This document shows positions 46,503-57,750 of a stretch of 64,000 nucleotides of DNA, one piece after another. Below the pieces are notes generated by a model, which did no database searches, was not told the DNA's origin, and saw only the letters and a program-made list of their open reading frames with translations. Source of the stretch: Pseudisothecium myosuroides (Eukaryota > Streptophyta > Bryopsida > Hypnales > Lembophyllaceae); contig OX637288.1 of assembly GCA_951799445.1 (NCBI GenBank), positions 8,930,501 through 8,994,500 of the forward strand. The letters run 5' to 3'. The translations under genes and the position numbers were made by a program. The number at the start of each line of letters is the position of its first letter. The stretch's first letter is position 1.

Positions 46503-48469
46503 TCTTAAGTACAACGGTTGCAGGAGGGAAGCTCCCTTATTATGTTCTTAGGTCTATATGATAGTGTATTATTTGTCATTTCTATGCCTAGAATATGCTT
46601 TTGCGTATACGTAGAAGGCATCATTTTGTGTTCTCATGAATGTGGGCATCTGGATTTTGTTTTCTTTAACGGTAAACAGTTCATTTTCATAAAATAGAAC
46701 TCATAAATATAGATTTCTAGTGGATAATACATGTTTTGGTGACGCATTTCCCGTATTCATATCGGAAGTGCAATTTAAATATCATATTAAAGTATTTGCT
46801 ATTGTGTTTTATTTTCGATTTGTTTCTTGAACACGTGGAATGTTTGACATGGAACATAACAACATTTGTTGGAAGGCGTTCATTGTTTGCATGACTCTCA
46901 TTTTAATGGAAATTGCTACTTTAGACCAATTAATTGAGAGATTGTCGAACTAAAGTAGAGCCCATGCAATTCACTAGTTGTGCCTTCAAATACCTAAGAC
47001 TATTTTGAGAGGGCGGCCACCCTCCATTTTAATGAATATAATGTTCCTCATAACTTTCATCTGCTAAATCAAAATGGAATGATTCAAAGCTTTTTACATA
47101 TATATATAAATCTAGAGAACCAATTTCAAATTTTTATTTTTGAAAAAAATGAATTTTTAGAATTTTTAGAATTTTTTTTGGGCTACCCGTCAAACATTGA
47201 AAATTACATATCATGCAATAACTTTTGAACCATGTAGTCAAAAGTTATGAAAAATGTTGGGCCGTAAAGAAAAACCTTTTCCCCATATTGTGTGAAAATT
47301 TATGCAAAAAAACATAAAAACTCCATATATAGTGAGCTGCCCAAAATTACTATGTTTCCAAAAAAGGCAGTTTGGACGTTTAGGGATTAAGATGCTTATA
47401 TGGTACCTTTATATATATATACATATATATTCTAATATGTATTTTTCTAAATATGTATTTTTCTAAATATGGAAATCTAGTTATGGTATTATGGAAATCT
47501 AGTTTTAAATGGAAATCTAGTTATGGTATTATCATAATTATTACCAATTTTATTGTAAACTGTTTGGAACTTTAGCAAATTGAATTGGGGTAGTTGCAAA
47601 CAATTGTATTAATCAATATTTTTTTGGGGGGTATTTTGGTCATGTACCATAAATGAAGCTTACAACGCAAGGGAACTCGCCTTTAACTACATAAACTAAT
47701 CAGACTAAGGTTTTATTTGTATAATTCCGCTTCTAATTAACGATTTGCAAACCACAAGCACACCTCTTTGATGTGTTGTTTTAATTGGCTACACTGATTA
47801 AAATTGTAAGTCTTTCAAAAGTTTGTGTCTTGAAATTTAGAATCTTAAGGACCTATTGTCATAAACTAAATAAATTTTGCAATAGTCAATTTGTCCTCCC
47901 TCCTAACCACCACCTTCCATATCTTAACTCTAGTGCACTTAAAAGAAAAATAATATTGCTCCACTCTAATTTTGAACATTCAACTATTGTTTATGGTTTG
48001 TATACGTGAATTAAGTACTGCTCTAATTGTAATTCATAAACCTCTACATGTACAAAAAAATATATATGTAGAAACAACTCAATTTTTCAAATTGTTTTCT
48101 GAAAAAATAAAACTATAGGATGAAGATTGATCATTAAAACAACAAAACTATGTTGAAATTGGTTTAATTAGATTTATATATTTGTAGAAAGCTTCAAATC
48201 ATTCCATTTTGATCAATGAATTAAAAGTTATTAAAAACTTTAGTTTATAGATAGTTGTAGAACATCTATTCTAAAATAAACTTTGAAGTCCTTCATTTGA
48301 TCCATTTCCAATATTTTTGAAAAAAAGAGAAACAATGATTGTGGATTGTTTATTATAATATTCCAACCATTGAAAATTGACATTTTTCAATTCAAAAATA
48401 ACTTCTTAATAATTTAGTATTTTGAACCATTTCCTACTTTTTATTTACTATTTATCCCATGCATGTTGT
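46503..48469. other. AT-rich stretch with fragments of DNA transposons
   Basis: An element end, GGACGTTTAGGGATTAA, is at about 47380. It belongs to the same TTAACCCCTAAACGTCC family as the end at 17.5 kb. (TA)n runs lie at 47410-47430. No gene. Confidence 0.55.
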
Positions 48470-49575
48470 ATAATACCCACCAACAAGTTTACATTCATCC
48501 AATTCTACCATTGAAAAGAATTTGGCATAATATAAAATGTAATTGGCATTTTTCATCTTGCATGATGAACATTCAATTTTTGAGCAATCACTACAAGAGA
48601 AAGGGGTGTTTTAAGTGAATTTTTAAGTATAGTCCTAGACATAAGATTTTGAGTAATGACCTTTAAGGAGATTTTTAGCAAAATTTTACGTAAAACATAC
48701 GTGTTTTAAGTAAAATTTTGCTAAAAATCTCCTTAAAGGTCATTACTTAAAATCTTATGTCTAAGACTATACTTAAAAACTCACTTAAAACATCCCTTTT
48801 TCTTGTAGTGAATTCCAATCAAGTGTACCAAGTTTGGATATCAAAAAAGCAAAACTCCATTTTTGGGGAATTGTTTCGTTTGAATTTTATAGTTTTACAT
48901 AATAATTGATTGAAAAAGATTGGTGATGAATTTTTAAAATTTGATTGCATGGATACATAGGGAACATCCATACCCACATCTTTCATATTAAAAAACATCC
49001 CCTTAAGTAACAAAAATATGATCAATGAAGAGCTAACCTTAAGCAGAGGTGGAATATGGCAAAACTTCGTAAAATAGATATCTTTATCATCTAACTAAAT
49101 TTTGGAAAAATAATTGTACCATCTTGTTTAAATGTCCAAAAATAGTTATAGCGTGAAGATCAAATTGCAAAATCTAGTTAGATGATAAAGATATCTATTT
49201 TACAAGGTTTCGCCATATTCCACCTTTGATTAAACTCTTCATTAATCATATTTTTGTTACTCAAGGGGGTGTTTCTTAATATGAAAAATGTGGGTAAGGA
49301 TGTTCCCTATGTATCCATGCAATCAAATTTAAAAAATTTAGCACCAATCTTTTTCAATCCATTATTATGTAAAACCATGAAATTCAAACAAAACAATTCA
49401 TCAGAAATGGAGTTTTGGTTTATTGATATCCAAACTTGGTACACTTGATTGGAATTGCTCAAAAATTGAATGTTCATCATGCAAGATGAAAAATGCCAAT
49501 TACATTTTTTATTACGCCAAATTCTTTTGAATGGTAGAATTGAGTGATTATAAACTTATTGGTGGGTACTGTACA
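48470..49575. repeat. 1.1-kb inverted repeat with roughly 400-bp arms
   Basis: The left arm, about 48470-49095, is the diverged reverse complement of about 49150-49575. The outer ends are TATAATACCCACC and GGTGGGTACTGTA, and the centre falls near 49120. Both arms encode the same short peptide (NMKDVGMDVPYVSMQSN and NMKNVGKDVPYVSMQSN), which is incidental. The left arm alone carries the MITE at 48589. It may be a foldback transposon. Confidence 0.85.
48589..48810. mobile_element. 222-bp CACTA-type hairpin MITE nested in the inverted repeat
   Basis: CACTACAAGAGAAAGGGGTG opens the element and its near-complement, ending CTTGTAGTG, closes it. AAT lies on both sides. The two halves pair almost throughout. 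The opposite arm of the host inverted repeat (around 49450) keeps the uninterrupted target. Confidence 0.9.
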
Positions 49576-51429
49576 GTTTCAAATGATTTGAAGTTTTTCA
49601 ATAACCTAGACAACTTGCCTCACAAAATGAATTTAAAGGAGCACCACCGTTTTGGACATTTTTCCATACAAATGTAAGCTTGGGAAGTGCAAAAGCTTAG
49701 TTTCTTGTAGAGCCCTCTAAAACACTTCAAATGCTAATATCTTGCAATCTACTCGGTAGAAATTTCTGAAATTTTTCCCACATCTTTTTAAACTAGCTCG
49801 CGTAGTACAAGATCCTAGTGTTACATGAATCCAGATGTGTTTTTTCTTTTTCTTTTTCTTTTTTCTTTTTCTAATCTCCTTACTCTTAAGTAGTCTCCAA
49901 AAAATAGGTCTTCCTCAATATTCTTCTTTTGTTTAGAAATCACCTTGTATGAGTCTCTAATTTGAGCCTCTAAAATTACAAAATTGTCTTTATAATAAAT
50001 ACTTGATGCTCAAAGACTACATAACCAACATACAAACTTATGACTATTCACCCAACTTTCAATTACAATCATCCTCTAATATGGAATTTTCAATAATCAA
50101 TATATTTAATCATACTTAGCACCATTTTTTCATCCTTGCCCCATTTCTCAAATTATTTTATTTCATCCTTTTTGTAAATTATTTCTTGCAAGTTTGTAAT
50201 TTGAAACCATTCCCAATAATTAGAGACCATTTCTAAACATTTTATAGGGGCCATTTGAAGAGCATTGGGTACTTTTTGAACCCCCTACTATAACCCCTAA
50301 AGTTCCAAGGCCAATTTCTTACCCAAAACCACCCTAAACTGCCAAGTTTGTTGCATTTCTCAAAAATAAATTTACAAAAACATTTTTCAGAATCTAACTA
50401 TAAGATTTTGTACTTAACTTGTATGAGATCATGTGATAAAAATTTCATAAAGTTTGACCATATAGATTATAAGATATAAATATTCAAAGATAAAAAATAA
50501 TATAAACTTTGATTTGCAAATTCATATGACTTTGACTTCCATTTGTAGAAAGATTTTGACTACAAACTTAGAATTAAGAAAATCTTGTGTTGAAGAATTG
50601 AATTGAGAGTCTTGGAAATTTTTTTATAAAAGAAAATACTTGATTTTCATTCTTTAACCCAGTAAGGATGTCGCAGACAATAAGTATCCGATGAATGACA
50701 AGGAATTCTCCAATGTAGGACAGAACTACAACTATTCATCCTTGGAGGTTTTTGTGGAAAGTGGAGAATATCTACAATAGCTTGGCTTCCAATGAGTACT
50801 TTTGGATTTTTTAATTCGAATGACTCTCACGGTTACACAATGCATGATTTTCATGGTCACCCCTTGCGTCTTCCTAGCGTTAAAATTCTTCAATAGAAGT
50901 AGGTTCAAGATTGCAAAAGAACTAAATCATTAATAACTCTAAGATGAGATGGAAACACAAAATCTTAATGGTGAGATTATTCTAGCAAGCAAACTTCATT
51001 CTGTCCAACAATATCTTTTGAAAAATTGTGAAAACTATATTAAAAAATGAATCCTACAAGGGCTTTTTCTAAAAAAAAGCTCTAATTGCCTATATCTTAA
51101 GATTGTCCATAATTTTTGCATAATATATCCAAATGAGATGAATCAAAGCTTCACATTTAGGAAAAAAATGTAATCTTCTAAGATTTATTTTTAAACTTTT
51201 TTTTTTTTGGTCATTTTTTTCATATTGTTGATTGAATTCAATTTTAGGCTTTGTGGTATAACTTTTACTCCCAAGCACCAATTGTAACAAAAATTATATT
51301 CCTACAAAGCTAATCATTTTTATCTATCTTATGAGAAAGTTTCAAAAAATTTAATAAAAAATTGAGTTATAGGAACCTATCCGAAATCCATTTTCTTTCC
51401 CAAGGAGACAATGGAATTTCTAGGGGTTG
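49576..51429. other. AT-rich stretch with transposon fragments
   Basis: 49620-49860 is related, inverted, to 17.5-17.85 kb. An element end near 50290 reads TATAACCCCTAAAG. 50950-51430 is related, inverted, to 14.48-14.9 kb and ends TTCTAGGGGTTGAT, so it is another TTAA-type element. No gene. Confidence 0.5.
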
Positions 51430-52219
51430 ATAGAATATAAATCAATTGAACAGCAAACTTACTTATCACTTAGCTCCTAGAAATAGATTGTTTGCCAAAA
51501 TTGAAGAGCCTAAAACACATAAAAATCTCTCATCAAAACGCTTCAAAAATTGAGTACAAATAGGGCACCTACAATGACAAAGACAATCCAATCCGAAAAA
51601 CACAAGAAAACAAGAAATGAAGGAAAAAACAACAATCTTTCAAGTAACCTGAACTACAAGAAAATTACATCCAAAGTTTGAAATCGTTTATTTTTCTTGA
51701 GTTTAGAACAACAATATACATCTCATAGACTCATCATTTGGCTACAATAATAACTTCCAAAATTCACACCAAGACAAGGACCAAAAATCAAGTTACTTAA
51801 GTATAAGCACAAGAACTGCACTCAAGTGTAGACTTGCTATTGAGAAAAATTAATTGTTTGCATGGCCTACTTGAAGGGCTTTAAAATATTTGTTTCACAT
51901 ACTTCCTATTGAAGTTTTGATAAAGAATTAGATTTTGTTGGAAGGATAATTACTATGTGATGGTCCAATGGTCAATTTTCCATCCTTAGACTTTGTATTC
52001 TTTAAAAAAACAAAGATAAAACCAAAGATAAAGAAAATGTACAGATAACAACTTCTATGAATATCCCCCTCAAGTCATTTCCAACCAATGCAATTGTTTA
52101 CAATCTGATCAACATAACTACATTTGCAAACGATGACAAATTACAATTGAATGCAAAAATCATGGTCAAGAGATTCAAAAAACAAGATAGCCAACAATTG
52201 GTCAAGATTGCCAACCTTG

Positions 52220-54634
52220 TCACCAATAATCACCACAAGAACACACACCATCTTGGAAGTGGTGAAAGCGATTAGCATCCCTCACAACAATATCTCGCTC
52301 AATGGCCTTTGAGATAAACTTGGTTGCTGTATGGCAATCTGAACACACTCGAAGGTTCTTGAACACCCGAATTGGTTGTCCAAGGGGTGTCCGCATGAGT
52401 CCGTAAGCAATAGCCAACTTCTCGCTATGGGAGCAAAGAGCAAGTTCTTTCTCCTCCTCATCAATGTTCCGCAACACTAGCCGGGTATCAGGAATGTACC
52501 CTTCGGCCTTAATTGTCTCACTCAATCTCCTCAGCTCAGCATAGATCTCCTTTGCTTCTGCGTGACAAGTATCCCCTACGACGAAGTCATGCACCTTGTT
52601 ATCAACTGCAATCCAACTACGCCCTGGCTCCTTGCGTACACCTCTCTCCTGCATCATAGTGCGCACCCACAACACCTCCTCCCACTTGCCAGCTACAGCA
52701 TAGATATTGGAGAGAAGCACGTATGCAGAAGCATCCATCGGTTCCAACTTCAGACGCTCCTTAGCGGCAAGTTCGCCCAAATCCACATTACCGTACGTTC
52801 TACAAGAACCAAGCAAGGCTCCCCAAGTTGCACCATTTGGTTCCACCGGCATGTTGTCAATGAAGAGCTTTGCTTCCTCCAAGTGTCCTGCTCGGCCAAG
52901 AACATCCACCATGCAGTTACAAAGCACCTCAGTAAGTTCGATGCCATAATCTTGTGTCATAGCCAAGAAATGTCTACGGCTCTCGTCCACAAGGCCTGAA
53001 TGACTACAAGCTGACAACACTGCAACGAATGAGATCTCATCAGGCTTCACACCGTCTGCAATCATAGTTTGAAAGACTTCCAGGGCTTCAAGCCCACATC
53101 CATGCTCTGCAAGTCCTCCAATCATCACGTTCCAAGTAACCACGTCCCGCTCCTCCATCTTGTCAAAAGCCAGGCGCGCATCATCGATACTGCCACACTT
53201 TGCATACATGTGCACCAGCGCGTTGCCCACACGCAGATCGACCTCGAATCCGGCTTCACGGGCATGCATGTGAACCTCCTTCACCCACTCCAAAGTCCCT
53301 GAGCTTGCACATGCATTCAGGATACTCGCATATGTAATGGCGTTTGGTTTGAAGCCTTCCCGTTTCATTTGGAGAAACAGTTCATATGCTTCAGACCCAC
53401 AGCCATGTTGCGCAAGTCCTCCAATCATCACGTTCCAAGTAATCACGTCCCGCTCCTCCATCTTGTCAAAAGCCAGGCGCGCATCATCGATACTGCCACA
53501 CTTCGCATACATGTGCACCAGCGCGCTGCCCACACGAACATCGGACTCGAATCCGGCTTCACGGGCATGCATGTGAACCTCCTTCACCCACTCCAAAGCC
53601 CCTGCGCTTGCACATGCATTCAGGATACTCGCACATGTAAAGGCGTCTGGTTTGAGACCTTCCCGTTTCATTTGGAGAAACAGTTCATATGCTTCAGACC
53701 CACAGCCATGTTCAGCAAGTCCTCCAATCATCACGTTCCAAGTAACCACGTCCCGCTCCTCCATCTTGTCAAAAGCCAGGCGCGCATCATCGATACTGCC
53801 ACACTTTGCATACATGTGCACCAGCGCGTTGCCCACACGAACATCGGACTCGAATCCGGCTGCACGGGCATGCCTGTGAACCTCCTTCACCCACTCCAAA
53901 GCCCCTGCACTTGCACGTGCATTCAGGATACTCATATAAGTGATTGCGTTTGGTTTAAAGCCTTCCAGTTGCATTTGAAGAAACAGTTTATAGGCTTCGT
54001 GCCCACAGCCATGTTGCGCAAGTCCTCCAATCATCACGTTCCATGGGATCACGTCGTGCTTCTCCATTCGTCCAAAAACTACTCGGGCATCATCGATACT
54101 GCCACAATTTGCATACATGTGAAGAAGCGAACCGCCAACACGCACATCTGATTCAAGCCCAGCATGTCTTACACACGCATGAACTTCTTTGCCCCACTGC
54201 AAAGCTGATGGATTGGCGTAAGCCTTCAGGACGCTCGAGAAAGTAAATGCATCTGGCTGGACCCCTTTTTGGCACATTTGATTGAAAAGTTCCATTGCTT
54301 TTTCGGCACGCTTGTGCTTTGCATAACCTCCAATCAGGATGTTCCAACTGAACACGTTCTTCTTCACAAGTTTATCAAACACTCCGCGTGCAGACTCCAA
54401 GTCTCCACACTTGATATACAAGCTCACTAGGTTGTTTGCCACATATGTATTCTGCTCCATTCCACTCTGGTTGATGTAGTCGTCAACCTGCTTCGCCAAA
54501 TTAGCTCGAACGTTTTTCTCCTTCAAGCACCGTCTCAAAACTTCAACATACATATCCGAGTTGATGGCCAAGCCTTGTTCTAGTCGATTCTTCAAATTAC
54601 CAATTGCTTCAATCGTGGTTCTGGCACTTTCCAT
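52220..54634 (-). CDS. PLS-class PPR protein with E and DYW domains (copy B)
   Basis: An intronless frame has 804 residues from the first ATG. The open frame runs on upstream to 54728. The architecture is that of copy A with one triplet fewer (the fully open frames differ by exactly 101 residues). The N-terminal segment and the whole E1-E2-DYW end, with HSEKLA, CSDCH and CSCGDYW, are nearly identical to copy A. The triplets instead follow their own consensus (ILNACASAGALEW, DKMEERDV, TWNVMIGG). Position 5 of the P and S motifs is mostly Asn, where copy A has mostly Thr. Under the published PPR code this predicts more U/C and fewer G contacts. No transit peptide is visible from this ATG, as in copy A. 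It is presumably an organellar C-to-U editing factor. Confidence 0.93.
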   Translation of the reverse strand: MESARTTIEAIGNLKNRLEQGLAINSDMYVEVLRRCLKEKNVRANLAKQVDDYINQSGMEQNTYVANNLVSLYIKCGDLESARGVFDKLVKKNVFSWNILIGGYAKHKRAEKAMELFNQMCQKGVQPDAFTFSSVLKAYANPSALQWGKEVHACVRHAGLESDVRVGGSLLHMYANCGSIDDARVVFGRMEKHDVIPWNVMIGGLAQHGCGHEAYKLFLQMQLEGFKPNAITYMSILNARASAGALEWVKEVHRHARAAGFESDVRVGNALVHMYAKCGSIDDARLAFDKMEERDVVTWNVMIGGLAEHGCGSEAYELFLQMKREGLKPDAFTCASILNACASAGALEWVKEVHMHAREAGFESDVRVGSALVHMYAKCGSIDDARLAFDKMEERDVITWNVMIGGLAQHGCGSEAYELFLQMKREGFKPNAITYASILNACASSGTLEWVKEVHMHAREAGFEVDLRVGNALVHMYAKCGSIDDARLAFDKMEERDVVTWNVMIGGLAEHGCGLEALEVFQTMIADGVKPDEISFVAVLSACSHSGLVDESRRHFLAMTQDYGIELTEVLCNCMVDVLGRAGHLEEAKLFIDNMPVEPNGATWGALLGSCRTYGNVDLGELAAKERLKLEPMDASAYVLLSNIYAVAGKWEEVLWVRTMMQERGVRKEPGRSWIAVDNKVHDFVVGDTCHAEAKEIYAELRRLSETIKAEGYIPDTRLVLRNIDEEEKELALCSHSEKLAIAYGLMRTPLGQPIRVFKNLRVCSDCHTATKFISKAIERDIVVRDANRFHHFQDGVCSCGDYW
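53100..54070 (-). repeat. 303-bp coding tandem repeat (PPR triplets, copy B)
   Basis: The block encoding FDKMEERDV recurs at about 53143, 53446 and 53749, with a diverged unit at about 54052, again 303 bp apart. Units resemble each other more than they resemble the units of copy A. Confidence 0.93.
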
Positions 54635-54686
54635 GGGCACACCACCGCCACCAACCTGTACAATATGCCTCGACTCTCTTGCAGTA

Positions 54687-56465
54687 CTAGACACAATGCG
54701 TCTGTTTCCATTGTGGCCCTCCGATATCCTGATTCATCAATGCAGTCTTCATTAGAAAAAACTTAGAAAGAAGAACACTGAAACGCAAAGTGAAAAGGGT
54801 GCAAGACCACTAATGCCCGGTACTCGCATATCTTAATGTGAACAAAATTGCATCCATCCAATTTATTTCTTGATATCTCTCACATACATAGCAATTCTTT
54901 GAAAACCATCCCACTCTAAGTGCATCCAATAACCCCAAAGAAAGAACAAAGCATATTGCATGAACAAAAATCCTCAAAATCACATATTTCTATATGCACC
55001 TACTCTCATCACTAGACAAGGGAGCCAACGCAGTTCCTAAAGTTACCTGTTTCCTTGTGTTGTGTCTTGAGAAGCTTCGCTGCGATAATCATCAAGAGGC
55101 TGCAATTTGCCTTTAGTTACCAACTTTAGCATTGCCTTCACCCATGGTGGAGTTGACCAGCCATCTATCCAAAGCGCTTTCCTTGCCACCTTATGTCTAA
55201 AGTCAGGTGATCTTGGATTCCTCTGTAGGCGCCACAACCCATGATCAGATCCTGAAAACCTGTCTCATGCTCATTTTGCATCCAACAATCAACATTCAAG
55301 GAATATTTGTTGTTGATATTGCAATGATCTGAGCAATTTTCAGTGCACTCTTGGACAACAAACAACGCAATTTCGCACTTGGTGCTTTACTAAGTGCCCA
55401 TGGCCTTGTACACGCAAGAAATATCCCCGTCACTTGTTGACCCGAGCATTGTATCCACTTTCATTTATCAAATAGTCAAACCTTATCGCCTCTATGGTCC
55501 CACCACTGCGTAGGATCCGCAAAATACTCTTCCCAAAGTTCTTGAACCGACTGTGGTTCACCTGAATCCACCGCAACATCCTTCGTCCATGTCAGTCACA
55601 TTCTCACCAAGAGGGGCAAACTCTTTCTGTGAAAATGGGCATGTGATACATACCTGAAGCATTGGAATTCGAAGGTGGTCTCTTCCAAACTGATGAAAAT
55701 GATGAACACCTATTTGGTCCACTCCTTCGTATGGGAGAGGACAAGGGCAAGGATAAAGAAAGGTAGAGTGGCCATGGAGACCTGCAGCCTGGGATTGCAC
55801 AGACATCCTGGGCACACAAATGTCAACACTCTGTCAATGAGCAACTTCGTACCATTTAAAGCACACTCTCCCCATCAATACCGGGGCTTAGGGTCCGGTG
55901 AACCATGTTCAGATCCGGTTACGTTTGGAAAAATGGGACTACGTCTATATCGAACACTGCTGTAAAGGAGAACCCATATTTCGACACATTGGTTGACAAC
56001 ATGACGACAGTAATCCGTGTCACAAGTCATCCAAGCGCCTAATTTACTCACCTCAGCACCAGCTGGTCCACGCACCAACAAAAAGCTTCTCTGTTCTCTC
56101 CCAAACTGCAATTGTTGTCTACAATCTAAATCCCGCAACACCAATTGAGCTGGCAATCCCATCACTATCTGCCTGCATTACAGAGACCACTCATTGACTG
56201 TTACTGAGAAGAACTCACAAAGACTAACGCCGGAATGGACCTGTGAAGAGAAACACATCAAATTGAGAAGAAAATTAAGAGAGTGAAAAATCTGCTACGA
56301 ACTCCAAATCCTTAAACCCCGAACACACAATAAATTAAGTCCACAAACAAAACCGCATACCTTACACTTCCGACGGCCAAATGAAGCAAGACAAGCTGCC
56401 CAAGGACGGCAAACCTCCACTGCAGCTTCACGAGGAGCAGCTCCGTCCACAGGATCAATCAATTG
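54687..56465 (-). CDS. OSB-like organellar single-stranded DNA-binding protein (copy B), 5' end not resolved
   Basis: Exons are 56465-56361, 56168-56052, 55830-55654, 55580-55482, 55222-55047 and 54777-54687. The first five have the same lengths (105, 117, 177, 99 and 176 bp) and phases as copy A, with no stops. The key residues are LWEEYFADPTQWWDHRGDK spliced to RNPRSPDFRHKVARKALWI and PPWVKAML, the OSB PDF motif. The final exon is longer than in A and runs into the PPR leader. The two genes then overlap in the transcript, and the PPR ATG is only about 52 bp from the OSB stop. The alternative acceptor used for a fusion is also kept (exon from 54728). The 5' side faces the CtpA gene head to head across about 1.1 kb. 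The exon corresponding to 10575-10710 appears damaged here. Confidence 0.72.
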
Positions 56466-56689
56466 CTGAGGCAAGAATTCAAGATCCACCCATTGACTAG
56501 CATACAACCCCAGTCAGTCAATTGACTTGTCACACTCCTATTCTGACATATGACGATACCTTGTAACTTATGGAGTGAATAGGACTGGAATCAGCATATA
56601 TGGCACCGATTTGGCCGTTTCCAGCACATTATTCAAGTGCAACGCAAGCAAAGGTGATGGCGGACCCTGTAACAACAATTATTTCTGCC

Positions 56690-57750
56690 ATGAATTAGCT
56701 AGAAACCAAAGTGTGAAGAGGAAAGCTTCACCTGAGTTTGAATTGCTACTCTAGAGCAATCCTACGAGAGCAACATACCCAAACAGATTTCAAGCACCAA
56801 ATGGAACCCCCCTTCTACTTGTTCCCCTATCTGAGATACGAGACGCCCGTCTTCTTCGAACACTTTGCTACTCCACATAGTCTATAAGCTTCGAAGGCAC
56901 AAATAGTCTAAGATTCCAACACGCCTCATCCCCAAAGCAACCTGTCTACCCTCACGCACTTCAAATTTTACAAGATCATTGCCCCAGACGCTTGCCCAAT
57001 TTACAAGCCCCCACAGTACGAATCAAATCCTCAAAAAGGAGCAACAGAGATCACACAAAAACCTGCAGTACTACTACAACTACAGCTTCTACTACTACGG
57101 TGAGCAATCTACAACGAGGTGCCACTGCACGCAGCAGGGACAGTTACAGCTAGTGCCAGCTTGATTTGAGCTTTCGCTCGTCCTTGCAACAGAGAAATCT
57201 CTCCCCCCTGCAACCCAGTGGCGAGAATTCGGGACCAAATTGGTGAGCAACTAACCATAAACAGAGGAAAGTGCACATGATCCGCGCAAACCGCAAAGCT
57301 CCTCGCGCTATCATCACCAACCCTGCGTAATAGTCTAGGTGTGGCCACAAGAAGCTCCAAGCTCCAAGCGTGCATTCGATTCACAATTTCAAACGGAAAG
57401 CAATCTGGATCCCAAGAATCATCCCCAAATGAAAGCGTACTCGCCCTTTGCAACAAACGTTCAGAGAATGTGTGTAGTACCAGCGATTCCTTGCGACGAG
57501 AATCCCAGAAAACTAAGGGACGCAGCAAACAAGGACCAGGGTATCCGAGGCAAGAAGAAGAAACAGAACTCCCCTCCCCCGACTTCTTATTATAACACTC
57601 CTCTTCCGGGTATCTTGTTCTTGTCACCCCACGGCGAAAGGACCCCACGGTAAATGGTCCAGTTTGAAATGACCGACACACGCAGGTCCTACAAGCATAA
57701 GGCTTTATCTTATCCCGCCTGTCTCATGGTGATGAGAGCAGAGTGGAGCA
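56690..57750. other. Divergent promoter region between OSB-like copy B and CtpA
   Basis: No coding exon is supported. A 190-residue minus-strand frame at 57109-57681 has no ATG at its start and no recognisable domain, so I treat it as chance. The region should hold both promoters and 5' UTRs. Confidence 0.45.

Larger units (their letters stand above)
51430..56680. repeat. Segmental duplication, copy B (OSB-like gene plus DYW-PPR gene)
   Basis: Matches 4200-10720 (see copy A). It is shorter because it lacks the TTAA insertion, one PPR triplet and the segment corresponding to 10217-10560. Confidence 0.85.

Noticed and set aside
48819..49448. Two matching 64-68 residue frames as a small gene pair
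   Set aside because: They are the two arms of the inverted repeat. Neither has a plausible start or motif.
57109..57681. 190-residue minus-strand frame
   Set aside because: No ATG at its start, no domain, and it lies in the shared upstream region of two genes.
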